Positions 16,309-23,465 of a DNA stretch of 64,000 bases are shown here, one piece after another. The stretch lies in the NCBI RefSeq assembly GCF_021531715.1, contig NZ_JAFBIT010000001.1, positions 124,001-188,000 of the forward strand, read 5' to 3'. Positions within the stretch are counted from its first letter, which is position 1. The number at the start of each line of letters is the position of its first letter. The translations under genes and the position numbers were made by a program. The stretch comes from Anaeromassilibacillus senegalensis (GTDB taxonomy: Bacteria > Bacillota > Clostridia > Oscillospirales > Acutalibacteraceae). Under the pieces are notes generated by a model that searched no databases, was not told where the DNA came from, and saw only the letters and a program-made list of their open reading frames with translations.

Positions 16309-17211
16309 ATGAAAACAAAATACGCGTTTTGGATTGCGGGGATCGGCACGCTGCTGGCGACCGTTCTGCGCTGCATTCAGATGCTTTACTTTTTTGACGA
16401 TGAAACGGGTTTTGTGACAGACAGCGGCGTTTTCGCGCTGGCTTCCGGTGGGCTCACGCTGCTTACAGCCTGCGTGAGCGGTCTGCTCTGCCGGCTGGAT
16501 CGCGGGCTGTGCGGCCGGATGCGGCGGGGGACGAACGGTGCGGCCGGTGCGGCGGCACTGTTTCCGGCGCTGTTCCTGCTGCTCAGCGCATCTGTGCTGT
16601 TCCGGGATTTCTACACGTACCACCGGTTCGGCGTGGCATACTCCATTCCGACGGCGCATGTGGACGCGCACGTGCCGTTTGCGGTGCTGTCCGTGCTGTT
16701 CGGCCTAGTGATGCTGGCCTCCGCTTTCGTGTGGATGCGCGGAAAGGGTCTGCCCGGCGGCTTCGGCGCGTTGTGGACCATCGGCGTGCTCTGGGGGCTC
16801 TGCTACATGGTGCTCACGTTTATGACGTATTCGGCGTCGGCCACGACGGCGGAGAATCTCTTCACAGTCGGCGGCGGCGCGATGCTTGTGTTCTTTCTGC
16901 TCGCAGAGGGCAAACTGTTTTCCGGTATCGGCGGGAAGAACGCCGCGCGGGATATATATGTGTTTGGCCTTCCGGCAGCGGTGCTGTGGATGACGTACGG
17001 TTTGTCGAATACGGTGCTGATTGTCGCCGGACGCGGCTATGCGACGGAGATGCCGTATGTGATCCAGCTTGTGATGCTGCTTCTTTGCGTGCACATTCTC
17101 ACGCTGCTTTTTACGTTCCGTCAGACGAATTTTGAGCCTGCACAGCTTGAGCGGGACACGGAAAGCCGTGAAAAGACCGGGCGTGCATCCCAAAATGCGG
17201 CCAAACTGTGA
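16309..17211 (+). CDS. Hypothetical seven-helix membrane protein
   Basis: A 300-aa integral membrane protein with about seven to eight hydrophobic segments (~5-25, 42-62, 80-100, 125-145, 158-180, 188-205, 225-245, 255-275) and a short charged C-terminal tail. No family motif is recognised. The start is ATG 16309 after GAAAGG; a much longer in-frame reading from 15988 would run antisense through marR and its promoter and is rejected. It is divergent from the marR operon, so shared regulation is possible, but nothing in the sequence fixes a function. Confidence 0.65.
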   Translation: MKTKYAFWIAGIGTLLATVLRCIQMLYFFDDETGFVTDSGVFALASGGLTLLTACVSGLLCRLDRGLCGRMRRGTNGAAGAAALFPALFLLLSASVLFRDFYTYHRFGVAYSIPTAHVDAHVPFAVLSVLFGLVMLASAFVWMRGKGLPGGFGALWTIGVLWGLCYMVLTFMTYSASATTAENLFTVGGGAMLVFFLLAEGKLFSGIGGKNAARDIYVFGLPAAVLWMTYGLSNTVLIVAGRGYATEMPYVIQLVMLLLCVHILTLLFTFRQTNFEPAQLERDTESREKTGRASQNAAKL

Positions 17212-17249
17212 ATTTTAAGGAAAAAGTTTTGAATTTTGGCAACAAGCAC

Positions 17250-17278
17250 TTGTAATATTCCGCGAAATGCTATAAAAT
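17250..17278 (+). promoter_or_regulatory. Promoter of gapA
   Basis: -35 TTGTAA (17250-17255), 17-bp spacer, -10 TAAAAT (17273-17278). It is followed by the strong RBS AGGAGG before gapA. Confidence 0.7.
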
Positions 17279-17325
17279 AAAGTAAGCAGATCATGCATCT
17301 ACTATTATCAGGAGGTATAACAATC

Positions 17326-18360
17326 ATGGCAGTTAAAGTTGCAATCAATGGTTTTGGCCGCATCGGCCGTCTGGCGTTCAGACAGATGTTCGGCGCTGAG
17401 GGTTACGAGGTTGTCGCTATCAACGACCTTACAAAGCCCTCCATGCTCGCTCATCTTCTGAAGTACGATACCGCGCAGGGCGGTTACTGCGGCAGAATCG
17501 GTGAAGGCCTGCACACTGTTGAAGCAGACGATGAGGCTAACACCATCACAGTCGACGGCAAGACCCTGAAGATCTACGCTGAGAAGGACGCGAAGGATCT
17601 TCCGTGGGGCGAGATCGGCGTTGACGTTGTTCTCGAGTGCACAGGCTTCTACACCTCTAAGGCAAAGTCCCAGGCGCACATCGATGCAGGCGCAAAGAAG
17701 GTTGTCATTTCCGCTCCGGCCGGCAATGACCTCCCGACCATCGTTTACAGCGTAAACGAGAAGACGCTCACAGCTGAGGACACCATCATCTCCGCAGCGA
17801 GCTGCACCACGAACTGCCTCGCTCCGATGGCGAAGGCACTCAACGATTATGCTCCGATCCAGAGCGGTATCATGAGCACAATCCACGCTTACACAGGCGA
17901 TCAGATGATCCTCGACGGCCCGCACAGAAAGGGTGACCTCCGCCGTGCACGCGCTGGCGCTGCGAACATCGTTCCGAACTCCACAGGCGCTGCGAAGGCT
18001 ATCGGCCTCGTTATCCCGGAGCTCAACGGCAAGCTCATCGGCTCCGCACAGCGTGTTCCGGTTCCGACAGGCTCCACCACCATCCTCACGGCTGTTGTCA
18101 AGGGCGCAGACATCACGAAGGAAGGCATCAACGCGGCTATGAAGGCAGCGGCTTCCGAGAGCTTCGGCTACAACGAAGATCCGATCGTCTCCTCCGACGT
18201 TATCGGCATGAAGTACGGCTCCCTGTTCGACGCAACACAGACCATGGTTGCGAAGATCGCGGACGACCTCTATGAGGTTCAGGTTGTTTCCTGGTACGAC
18301 AACGAGAACTCCTACACGAGCCAGATGGTTCGCACCATTAAGTACTTCGCTGAGATCTAA
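17326..18360 (+). CDS. gap: Glyceraldehyde-3-phosphate dehydrogenase, type I
   Basis: A 344-aa glycolytic enzyme that oxidises glyceraldehyde 3-phosphate to 1,3-bisphosphoglycerate with NAD. NAD fold at the N-terminus ([17 protein letters not shown]), catalytic Cys in [13 protein letters not shown] (~155), catalytic His in [10 protein letters not shown], phosphate sites in [17 protein letters not shown], and the C-terminal [12 protein letters not shown]. Codon use is strongly optimised. It is a monocistronic unit with its own promoter and a strong terminator. Confidence 0.98.
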   Translation: MAVKVAINGFGRIGRLAFRQMFGAEGYEVVAINDLTKPSMLAHLLKYDTAQGGYCGRIGEGLHTVEADDEANTITVDGKTLKIYAEKDAKDLPWGEIGVDVVLECTGFYTSKAKSQAHIDAGAKKVVISAPAGNDLPTIVYSVNEKTLTAEDTIISAASCTTNCLAPMAKALNDYAPIQSGIMSTIHAYTGDQMILDGPHRKGDLRRARAGAANIVPNSTGAAKAIGLVIPELNGKLIGSAQRVPVPTGSTTILTAVVKGADITKEGINAAMKAAASESFGYNEDPIVSSDVIGMKYGSLFDATQTMVAKIADDLYEVQVVSWYDNENSYTSQMVRTIKYFAEI

Positions 18361-18376
18361 TCGTCTCAGAAGTCAG

Positions 18377-18400
18377 AAAGGGCGGGTTATCCCGCCCTTT
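18377..18400 (+). terminator. Terminator after gapA
   Basis: 10-bp stem AAAGGGCGGG / CCCGCCCTTT with TTAT loop, then TTTCGTCGTTTG. Confidence 0.9.
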
Positions 18401-18420
18401 CGTCGTTTGTGGAGGTTTGC

Positions 18421-18948
18421 ATGAACAAAGTTGAAACAGATCGCCTGCTGCTGCGCGCGCCGCGGGAGGATGATGCGCCGGCGCTGCTCGCGATCCGCAA
18501 CAGCGGCTTCGTGCGGCGGTTCAATCCGATGTCCGTCTGGGACGAAAAGCGGATGCGCGGGGAGATCCGGGAGGAAATCGAAAACGACAGCGCATACTAT
18601 ATCGAGCGCAAAGCGGACGGTGCGCTGCTCGGCATGATCGGTGTCGAGGAGGACGAGCTGCGCTATCGCGTGCGCGCGAAAGGCGTTTCCTACTACCTCG
18701 ACGAGGCGTATGCGCGGCAGGGTTACATGAAAGAGGCGCTCCGCACGGTGATTCGCACGCTGTTCGCACAGGATCCGGAGCTGGAGGTCGTCTCCGCGCG
18801 CGTGTTTTGCGGCAATATAGCCTCGGAGCGGTTGCTGCTCTCGCTCGGCTTCACCTGCGACGGTTGCATACGCCGCTGTGTGCGTATGGAGGACGGCACG
18901 GTTTTTGACGATATGCAGTTTTCCCTGCTGCGCGGGGAATTGCGGTAA
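18421..18948 (+). CDS. GNAT-family N-acetyltransferase (RimJ/RimL-like)
   Basis: A 175-aa acetyltransferase. It begins with ETDRLLLRAPREDDAPALL, typical of the RimJ/RimL subgroup that acetylates ribosomal-protein N-termini or small substrates with acetyl-CoA. The acetyl-CoA region is YYLDEAYARQGYMKEALRTV, followed by the usual NxxSERLLLSLGF motif (GNIASERLLLSLGF, ~137-150). The start is ATG 18421, preceded by GGAGG. It lies directly behind the gapA terminator, with no clear promoter of its own. The substrate cannot be read from the sequence. Confidence 0.85.
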   Translation: MNKVETDRLLLRAPREDDAPALLAIRNSGFVRRFNPMSVWDEKRMRGEIREEIENDSAYYIERKADGALLGMIGVEEDELRYRVRAKGVSYYLDEAYARQGYMKEALRTVIRTLFAQDPELEVVSARVFCGNIASERLLLSLGFTCDGCIRRCVRMEDGTVFDDMQFSLLRGELR

Positions 18949-18973
18949 AGGACGGTATAAAACAGATTGAATC

Positions 18974-19006
18974 CTGAGGCGCCTGAAAAAGCACCTCTTT
19001 TATATG
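18974..19006 (+). terminator. Possible terminator after the acetyltransferase
   Basis: GAGG-c-GC and GC-a-CCTC form an interrupted stem with an A-rich loop, followed by TTTTAT. Weak. Confidence 0.4.
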
Positions 19007-19887
19007 GTGTTCATCTCCCGAAGCTTTTGCAGGAACAGCTCTGCCGCCTTGGGGAAAACCTGATGCTTTTTCCACACGACGTTCAGACCGACGGTGAGCT
19101 TTGGCGCAAGTGGGCGGAAGCAGAGGCGGCTGTCGCCGGTTGTGTTGATGATTTTGTCGAGACACAGCGCGCATCCAAGCCCCTCTTCAACCATTAAAGA
19201 CGCGTTGTAGAGGAGGTTGTAAGTTGCGACGACGTGCAGCGTGTCGAAGCTGCTGCCGAGCCAGCCTGCCAGCTCATTCTGTACCATAGTCTGCCGGGAG
19301 ATAATCAACGGCAGGTTCCGCAGGTCTGCCGGTTGAATCGCGTCGCGTGCGGCGAGCGGGTGGTCGCGGCGCAGCAGGACGCCCCATATATCCGTGGCAG
19401 GCAGGCGGATATAGTCGTATTTGTGGACATCCGCCGGTTCAACCAGGATGCCGAAATCGAGCAGACCACGGTCAAGCTGCTCTGTAACATACTCGGCGTT
19501 TCCGCTGTACAGGTGATAGCGGATGTGCGGATAAAGCGTGTGCAGCGTCTTTGCGGCGCGTGTGAGCAGGCGCATGGCGTCCGTCTCGCCTGCGCCGATG
19601 TGAATCTCGCCGCTGATCAACTCGTCCCGCCGCGCAAACTCCGCTTCTGTGCGGTCAGCAAGCTCTATCATTTCCTCTGCGCGCCGGCGCAGCAGCATGC
19701 CTTCGTCGGTCAGTGTGATTTTTTGATTGCGTCTGCCGCGGTTCAGTAGCTTTGTGCCCAGTTCTTCCTCCAGCTCCATGATCTGCCGGGAGAGTGTCGG
19801 CTGGGTGATGTGAAGAAAGTTTGCCGCCTCAGAAATACTCTCTTCCCGGGCGACCGCAAGGAAATATCGCAGAACGCGCAGTTCCAT
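19000..19887 (-). CDS. LysR-family transcriptional regulator
   Basis: A 295-aa regulator: N-terminal helix-turn-helix (residues ~1-60; SISEAANFLHITQPTLSRQI) and a C-terminal periplasmic-binding-protein-like effector domain (~90-290; IHIGAGETDAM, GLLDFGILVEP). The start ATG 19887 follows GGCGGAG. It is divergent from the operon carrying two small proteins and an aldo/keto reductase, the usual arrangement in which a LysR protein controls the divergent operon. The effector is unknown. Confidence 0.93.
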   Translation of the reverse strand: MELRVLRYFLAVAREESISEAANFLHITQPTLSRQIMELEEELGTKLLNRGRRNQKITLTDEGMLLRRRAEEMIELADRTEAEFARRDELISGEIHIGAGETDAMRLLTRAAKTLHTLYPHIRYHLYSGNAEYVTEQLDRGLLDFGILVEPADVHKYDYIRLPATDIWGVLLRRDHPLAARDAIQPADLRNLPLIISRQTMVQNELAGWLGSSFDTLHVVATYNLLYNASLMVEEGLGCALCLDKIINTTGDSRLCFRPLAPKLTVGLNVVWKKHQVFPKAAELFLQKLREMNTI

Positions 19888-19970
19888 AGAATCTCCGCCT
19901 TTCGTTTTCTTTCATCATACGGGAAACTTCATATGCCTGTCAAGCATAAAATAAAATTTAATATAGGTAT

Positions 19971-19999
19971 TTGATCTTTAATGCGCGGCGCGGTACAAT
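19971..19999 (+). promoter_or_regulatory. Promoter of the aldo/keto reductase operon
   Basis: -35 TTGATC (19971-19976), 17-bp spacer, -10 TACAAT (19994-19999). The AT-rich stretch just upstream (19945-19970) is shared with the divergent lysR and is where a LysR site would be expected. Confidence 0.7.
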
Positions 20000-20029
20000 G
20001 GGAGCAGCAAAACGAGATGAGGTGTTTCC

Positions 20030-20173
20030 ATGAAAAAGAAGAGATTCAACCATTCCAGTGAAAAGAAAGCGTACCGCGTAAAGCGCATATCTGCGCCGCA
20101 GCGGAGAGAAACGGAAAACCGGAAGGAAGTGCTCCGGCTCTGGGGGCTTTGGGGCAGCCATTTTGCGGCGTAA
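20030..20173 (+). CDS. Small basic protein (47 aa), unknown
   Basis: ATG 20030 preceded by GATGAGGTG gives a 47-residue, highly basic product (MKKKRFNHSSEKKAYRVKRI...) with two tryptophans near the C-terminus. No family is recognised. It is the first ORF after the promoter, 37 bp before the next small gene, so it is probably translated. The many Lys and Arg residues would fit nucleic acid binding, but nothing proves it. Confidence 0.45.
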   Translation: MKKKRFNHSSEKKAYRVKRISAPQRRETENRKEVLRLWGLWGSHFAA

Positions 20174-20210
20174 AAACGCCACAGCGTCCTATCCGTGATG
20201 GGGGTAAAAG

Positions 20211-20426
20211 ATGGGAATCGATTGTCTTTGCTGTCTTCTGGAAGATACGGGTTGCTCGCCGCAGGAAATCGAGCGCTTTCTGCAAATGCAACGCGTGGGG
20301 GACAGGGCAGGTCAGATTCGCCTGCTCACGTGCTGCCGCTGCACGCTTCTGGAACGCATGCACAGCGTTCAGAAGCAGATCGATGAGATCGACTGCCTGA
20401 TCTATCGGCTTAAAAAGGAACAGTAA
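20211..20426 (+). CDS. Small Cys-containing protein upstream of aldo/keto reductase
   Basis: A 71-aa protein (MGIDCLCCLLEDTGCSPQEI...). Four cysteines lie near the N-terminus, a CCRC cluster is in the middle and the C-terminal helix is amphipathic (MHSVQKQIDEIDCLIYRLKK). I recall similar small proteins sitting just before aldo/keto reductase genes in Clostridia, but their role is unknown. RBS-like GGGGGTAAAAG precedes ATG 20211, and the aldo/keto reductase starts 30 bp after the stop. Confidence 0.65.
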   Translation: MGIDCLCCLLEDTGCSPQEIERFLQMQRVGDRAGQIRLLTCCRCTLLERMHSVQKQIDEIDCLIYRLKKEQ

Positions 20427-20456
20427 TTTCTCAAATGACGAAACGGAGGAAACAAA

Positions 20457-21578
20457 ATGGAGAAGAAGCTTGGCTTCGGTTTGATGCGTCTGCCGTCGCT
20501 GGACGCGAACGACCCGGGCAAAATCGACATGGAGCAGACCAAAAAGATGGTCGACACGTTTATCGAACGCGGCTTTACCTACTTTGACACCGCATGGATG
20601 TACTGCGCATTCAACAGTGAGCGCGCCGCAAAAGAGGCGCTGGTTGAGCGTCACCCGCGCGGCAGCTTCACGCTCGCGACGAAGCTGCATTCCGGGTTCC
20701 TCAAGACAAAGGAGGATCGCGACCGCATTTTCAACGAGCAGATGGCGAAAACAGGCGTTACGTTCTTCGACTACTATCTGCTGCACGATATCAACATCCA
20801 CAGCTACGACATCTATAACGATCTCGATTGCTTTGCATGGATCCAGGAGAAAAAGGCGAAGGGGCTTGTGAAGCACATCGGCTTCTCCTTCCACGACAAC
20901 GCCGAATTTCTCGATAAGGTGCTTTCCGAGCATCCGGAGTTTGAGTTTGTTCAGCTCCAGCTCAATTACCTCGACTGGGACAGCGTGGGCGTGCAGTCGA
21001 GAGCCTGCTATGAGGTTGCCGTGAAGCACAATATGCCGGTGTTTGTCATGGAGCCGGTCAAGGGCGGTACGCTGGCGGCGGTGCCGGAAGCGGTGGAGAA
21101 GATGTTTCGGGATTACCATCCGGAGCTGTCGGTGCCGTCGTGGGCCATTCGCTTTGCGGCGAGCCTCGACAATGTCCAGATTGTGCTCTCCGGCATGAGC
21201 AATATGGAGCAGCTTCTTGACAACACAGGCTATATGCAGGATTTCAAACCGCTCACCGGGGAAGAACATGCGATTGTCCGCCGCGCGGTGGAGGCGATTA
21301 ACGCGAACATCGAGATTCCCTGCACCGGCTGCTCCTACTGCACGGACGGGTGCCCGATGCATATCGCGATTCCGAAGTATTTTTCCCTCTACAACGCGGA
21401 TAAGCAGGAAATCAAGGGTAAAGGCTGGACGCCGCAGGGCGAGTATTATGACAACCTGACCAAAACCTTCGGCAAGGCGAGCGCGTGTATCGCGTGCGGC
21501 CAATGCGAGGGCGTCTGCCCGCAGCATCTGCCGATTATCGAGCGTCTCAAGACGGTCGCAGAGCATTTTGAATCGTAA
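20457..21578 (+). CDS. Aldo/keto reductase with C-terminal 4Fe-4S ferredoxin domain
   Basis: A 373-aa oxidoreductase. The TIM-barrel (~1-270) has the catalytic Asp and Tyr in YFDTAWMYC, Lys in LATKLHSG and His in DYYLLHDIN. The C-terminal domain (~285-365) carries two cysteine motifs, [12 protein letters not shown] and [12 protein letters not shown], matching two 4Fe-4S clusters. Such fused enzymes are common in anaerobes and probably exchange electrons with ferredoxin. The substrate is unknown. A LysR regulator is divergent, and the gene ends at a strong terminator. Confidence 0.93.
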   Translation: MEKKLGFGLMRLPSLDANDPGKIDMEQTKKMVDTFIERGFTYFDTAWMYCAFNSERAAKEALVERHPRGSFTLATKLHSGFLKTKEDRDRIFNEQMAKTGVTFFDYYLLHDINIHSYDIYNDLDCFAWIQEKKAKGLVKHIGFSFHDNAEFLDKVLSEHPEFEFVQLQLNYLDWDSVGVQSRACYEVAVKHNMPVFVMEPVKGGTLAAVPEAVEKMFRDYHPELSVPSWAIRFAASLDNVQIVLSGMSNMEQLLDNTGYMQDFKPLTGEEHAIVRRAVEAINANIEIPCTGCSYCTDGCPMHIAIPKYFSLYNADKQEIKGKGWTPQGEYYDNLTKTFGKASACIACGQCEGVCPQHLPIIERLKTVAEHFES

Positions 21579-21617
21579 AAAACAGGCGGTATCCGAAACC
21601 AACGGATACCGCCTGTT
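21577..21617. terminator. Bidirectional terminator between convergent genes
   Basis: 15-bp perfect stem AACAGGCGGTATCCG (21581-21595) / CGGATACCGCCTGTT (21603-21617), with A residues before it (T tract on the minus strand). It ends both the aldo/keto reductase and azlCD transcripts. Confidence 0.9.
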
Positions 21618-21619
21618 CG

Positions 21620-21940
21620 TTACAGGGGCAGATAAGGGAGAATCAGCTCGCAGACGAGGACGACGGCGCTTGCGAAGACGGCGACGGTTAGCAGGCTCTT
21701 GCCGCGGAAAGCGAGCAGAAGCGCCGCAGCAAAACCGATCGCCGCGCTGATGACGCTGCCGGTGGCGGTAAGAATCGCCGGGAAGGTCATCGCAGAAAGC
21801 GTCGCATATGGGACGTAGTACAGAAAAGAGCGGATATACCGGTTCGTGATTTTGCGCCGGATCAGCGTCAGCGGCAGCATGCGGATCAGATACGTGACCA
21901 CCGCCATCACGGCGATATAAAGCAGAACGTCAACTCGCAT
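21620..21940 (-). CDS. azlD: AzlD-like branched-chain amino acid transport subunit
   Basis: A 106-aa membrane protein with about four hydrophobic segments (VLLYIAVMAVVTYLIRMLPL, FLYYVPYATLSAMTFPAIL, AAIGFAAALLLAF, AVFASAVVLVCELIL). It is the small partner of AzlC; the pair exports branched-chain amino acids or analogues. The start ATG 21940 overlaps the azlC stop by 11 nt. An upstream extension of the frame lies inside azlC and is rejected. Confidence 0.88.
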   Translation of the reverse strand: MRVDVLLYIAVMAVVTYLIRMLPLTLIRRKITNRYIRSFLYYVPYATLSAMTFPAILTATGSVISAAIGFAAALLLAFRGKSLLTVAVFASAVVLVCELILPYLPL

Positions 21941-22664
21941 GGCGATCCTCCTCCGGTTCCGCAGGCTTGTCCTCGAGAGGGAAGAGCAGTGCCGCGCCGC
22001 CTGCCACAAGCAGGGTGATCAGGATAATCCGAAAGCCCGAAGAAATTTCTCGCAGCAGCGGCGCATAGGTGAATACGGTTGCGAGCAGCATGGAGAGCAC
22101 CACAACGCCCGCAACCACGCGGTTTTCCTTTGCGGGCGGGATGACGATTGCGATGAACATGCCGTAAATCGCGATGCCGAGCGCGTTTGTAAGGATCGCC
22201 GGCAGGATGTTGCCCGCCGCCGCGCCGAGCACGGTGCCGAGCACCCAGCCCGGAACGGCGACCGCGATCAGACCGTAGCTGTAAAACGGTGAGAGCGGCT
22301 CCGGCTGGCTGACGCTGACGGCGAAGATCTCGTCCGTCATGCCGTAGGCGATGCCGAGTCGGTGGTGAAGCGGCATCGCAGGAGAGAGCTTCTGCGAGAG
22401 CGCGCAGGACATCAAAAAATACCGCAGGTTGATGACGAGCTGCGTGAAGGCGAGCTCTATGTACGAGGCGCCTGCGGCGATGATGCCCAGTGCGGCGAAC
22501 TGGCCTGCGGAGGTCACATTTGCGGCGGACAGCACGGCGGATTCCAAAACGGAAAGTCCGATGCCGGCGGCCTGGATACCGAAGGCGAACGACACGGCAA
22601 AGTAGCCGAAGCAGATCGGCATGCCGTCCCGCATTCCCTTCGTGAAATACTGCGTTCTTGTCAT
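21930..22664 (-). CDS. azlC: AzlC-family branched-chain amino acid permease
   Basis: A 244-aa membrane protein. The typical AzlC start (GMRDGMPICFGYFAVSFAFG) is followed by several helices (~15-225) and AYGMTDEIFAVS, a family motif. The start is ATG 22664, behind AAAGGAAAATC; the longer frame up to 22775 runs through a terminator hairpin and is rejected. It forms a two-gene unit with azlD. The 22707-22729 terminator lies 42 bp upstream and the structured element 22771-22988 further upstream, so expression may be attenuated. Confidence 0.9.
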   Translation of the reverse strand: MTRTQYFTKGMRDGMPICFGYFAVSFAFGIQAAGIGLSVLESAVLSAANVTSAGQFAALGIIAAGASYIELAFTQLVINLRYFLMSCALSQKLSPAMPLHHRLGIAYGMTDEIFAVSVSQPEPLSPFYSYGLIAVAVPGWVLGTVLGAAAGNILPAILTNALGIAIYGMFIAIVIPPAKENRVVAGVVVLSMLLATVFTYAPLLREISSGFRIILITLLVAGGAALLFPLEDKPAEPEEDRHAS

Positions 22665-22706
22665 GATCCGGTGATTTTCCTTTCTGTAACCGGCCCGAAA
22701 GGGTCG

Positions 22707-22729
22707 AAAAAAGGCGGTTTTACACCGCC
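22707..22729 (-). terminator. Terminator upstream of azlC (end of DUF1292 transcript or attenuator)
   Basis: On the minus strand GGCGGT-GTAAA-ACCGCC (22713-22729) is followed by TTTTTT (22712-22707). It may end the DUF1292 transcript or act as an attenuator in an azlC leader. Confidence 0.8.
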
Positions 22730-22770
22730 GAAAAATAGACATAAAAATCCCCGCCCGACCGTAACGTGCT

Positions 22771-22988
22771 CTCAATAACCTGCTACGTTAGAAGCAGGTG
22801 GGTGCTCTCCCGCAGGGTTCTCGCTCCCTTCGTCCAACGCCGGTCAAGCCGGCGCCGGGAGGTCTGCAGTCCGCCTGCGGAGGCGGGCTCCCGAAAATTT
22901 GAGTGTAGGGTTATTCTTGCACGGTCCGCGTATCGGGCAGGTGGTTTTAGTGTTTGCCGGCGCACAAGGGTTATGCGCGGGAGGTTAT
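22771..22988 (-). repeat. Strongly self-complementary element between azlC and DUF1292 gene
   Basis: About 218 bp bounded by inverted ends AATAACCT (22771-22778) and AGGTTATT (22981-22988). Next to these, the CTCCCGC and GCGGGAG arms also pair. Inside are ACCTGCT/AGCAGGT (22775-22798 region), CGCCGG/CCGGCG, CCGCCT/AGGCGG nested in CGGGAG/CTCCCG, and GCGCA/TGCGC. AGGGTT occurs three times. The TAA stop of the DUF1292 gene lies inside one end. There is no ORF. It could be a structured leader of azlCD, a small RNA on either strand, or a MITE-like insertion. Orientation is set to minus only because flanking transcription is minus. Confidence 0.5.
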
Positions 22989-23293
22989 TCCTCTTCTTCC
23001 TCCATAGCCTGTGCGTAGCGAGACTCGAAAATATCGGCCAGCTTGTCGAGCAGCTCCTCGTCCTCAACCTCGGAAAGCTGTTCCTCGCCGTCCACATTGA
23101 CGACCTCAAAGATATAATACTCGTCGGCGTCTGCGATCTCACCCTCCGCGTCGCGCAGTGTCGGGATCAGCGCCATGAAGTAGCCGTCATCATTTTCGAT
23201 CTCATCGATGATTTCAAATTCATGCTCGTTGCCTTCGTCGTCCAGCAGGACAACCAGATCGGCCTCGTAATCCTGTTCGTTCTCTATGCTCAT
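22985..23293 (-). CDS. DUF1292 (YrzB-like) acidic protein
   Basis: A 102-aa very acidic protein. The DUF1292 core is YEADLVVLLDDEGNEHEFEI followed by ALIPT and EYYIFEVV, and it ends in a Glu-run. The family is widespread in Firmicutes and of unknown function, usually near ruvX/alaS. The start is ATG 23293, because GGAAGGA lies 12 bases upstream and an in-frame TTG at 23314 would overlap that RBS. It has its own consensus promoter and is divergent from the large RNA gene. Confidence 0.85.
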   Translation of the reverse strand: MSIENEQDYEADLVVLLDDEGNEHEFEIIDEIENDDGYFMALIPTLRDAEGEIADADEYYIFEVVNVDGEEQLSEVEDEELLDKLADIFESRYAQAMEEEEE

Positions 23294-23344
23294 GGCAAGT
23301 AACAGTCCTTCCAAAATAAACTCAGAGTGTCTCTCTGCTTACTA

Positions 23345-23373
23345 ATTGTAGCGTGAATAGACGATAAAGTCAA
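23345..23373 (-). promoter_or_regulatory. Promoter of the DUF1292 gene
   Basis: On the minus strand -35 TTGACT (23368-23373), 17-bp spacer, -10 TACAAT (23345-23350). Confidence 0.8.
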
Positions 23374-23430
23374 GCGTGTTTTTTTAAATTCACACATGCC
23401 AAATTTTTTCAAAAAAGTTCAAAATAACTA

Positions 23431-23459
23431 TTGACAAAATGAACAACGCGTGATAACAT
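23431..23459 (+). promoter_or_regulatory. Promoter of the large structured RNA gene
   Basis: -35 TTGACA (perfect, 23431-23436), 17-bp spacer, -10 TAACAT (23454-23459). The predicted start is near 23466. A/T-rich DNA (23385-23430) upstream resembles an UP element. No protein gene follows for 1.2 kb. Confidence 0.85.
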
Positions 23460-23465
23460 ATAGAT

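Noticed and set aside
22771-22988. Possible SRP RNA, tmRNA or 6S RNA in the self-complementary element
   Set aside because: No GGAAGGAAGC SRP loop, no tRNA-like end or tag frame of tmRNA, and only a CAAGGGTTA match to 6S; not enough to name it.
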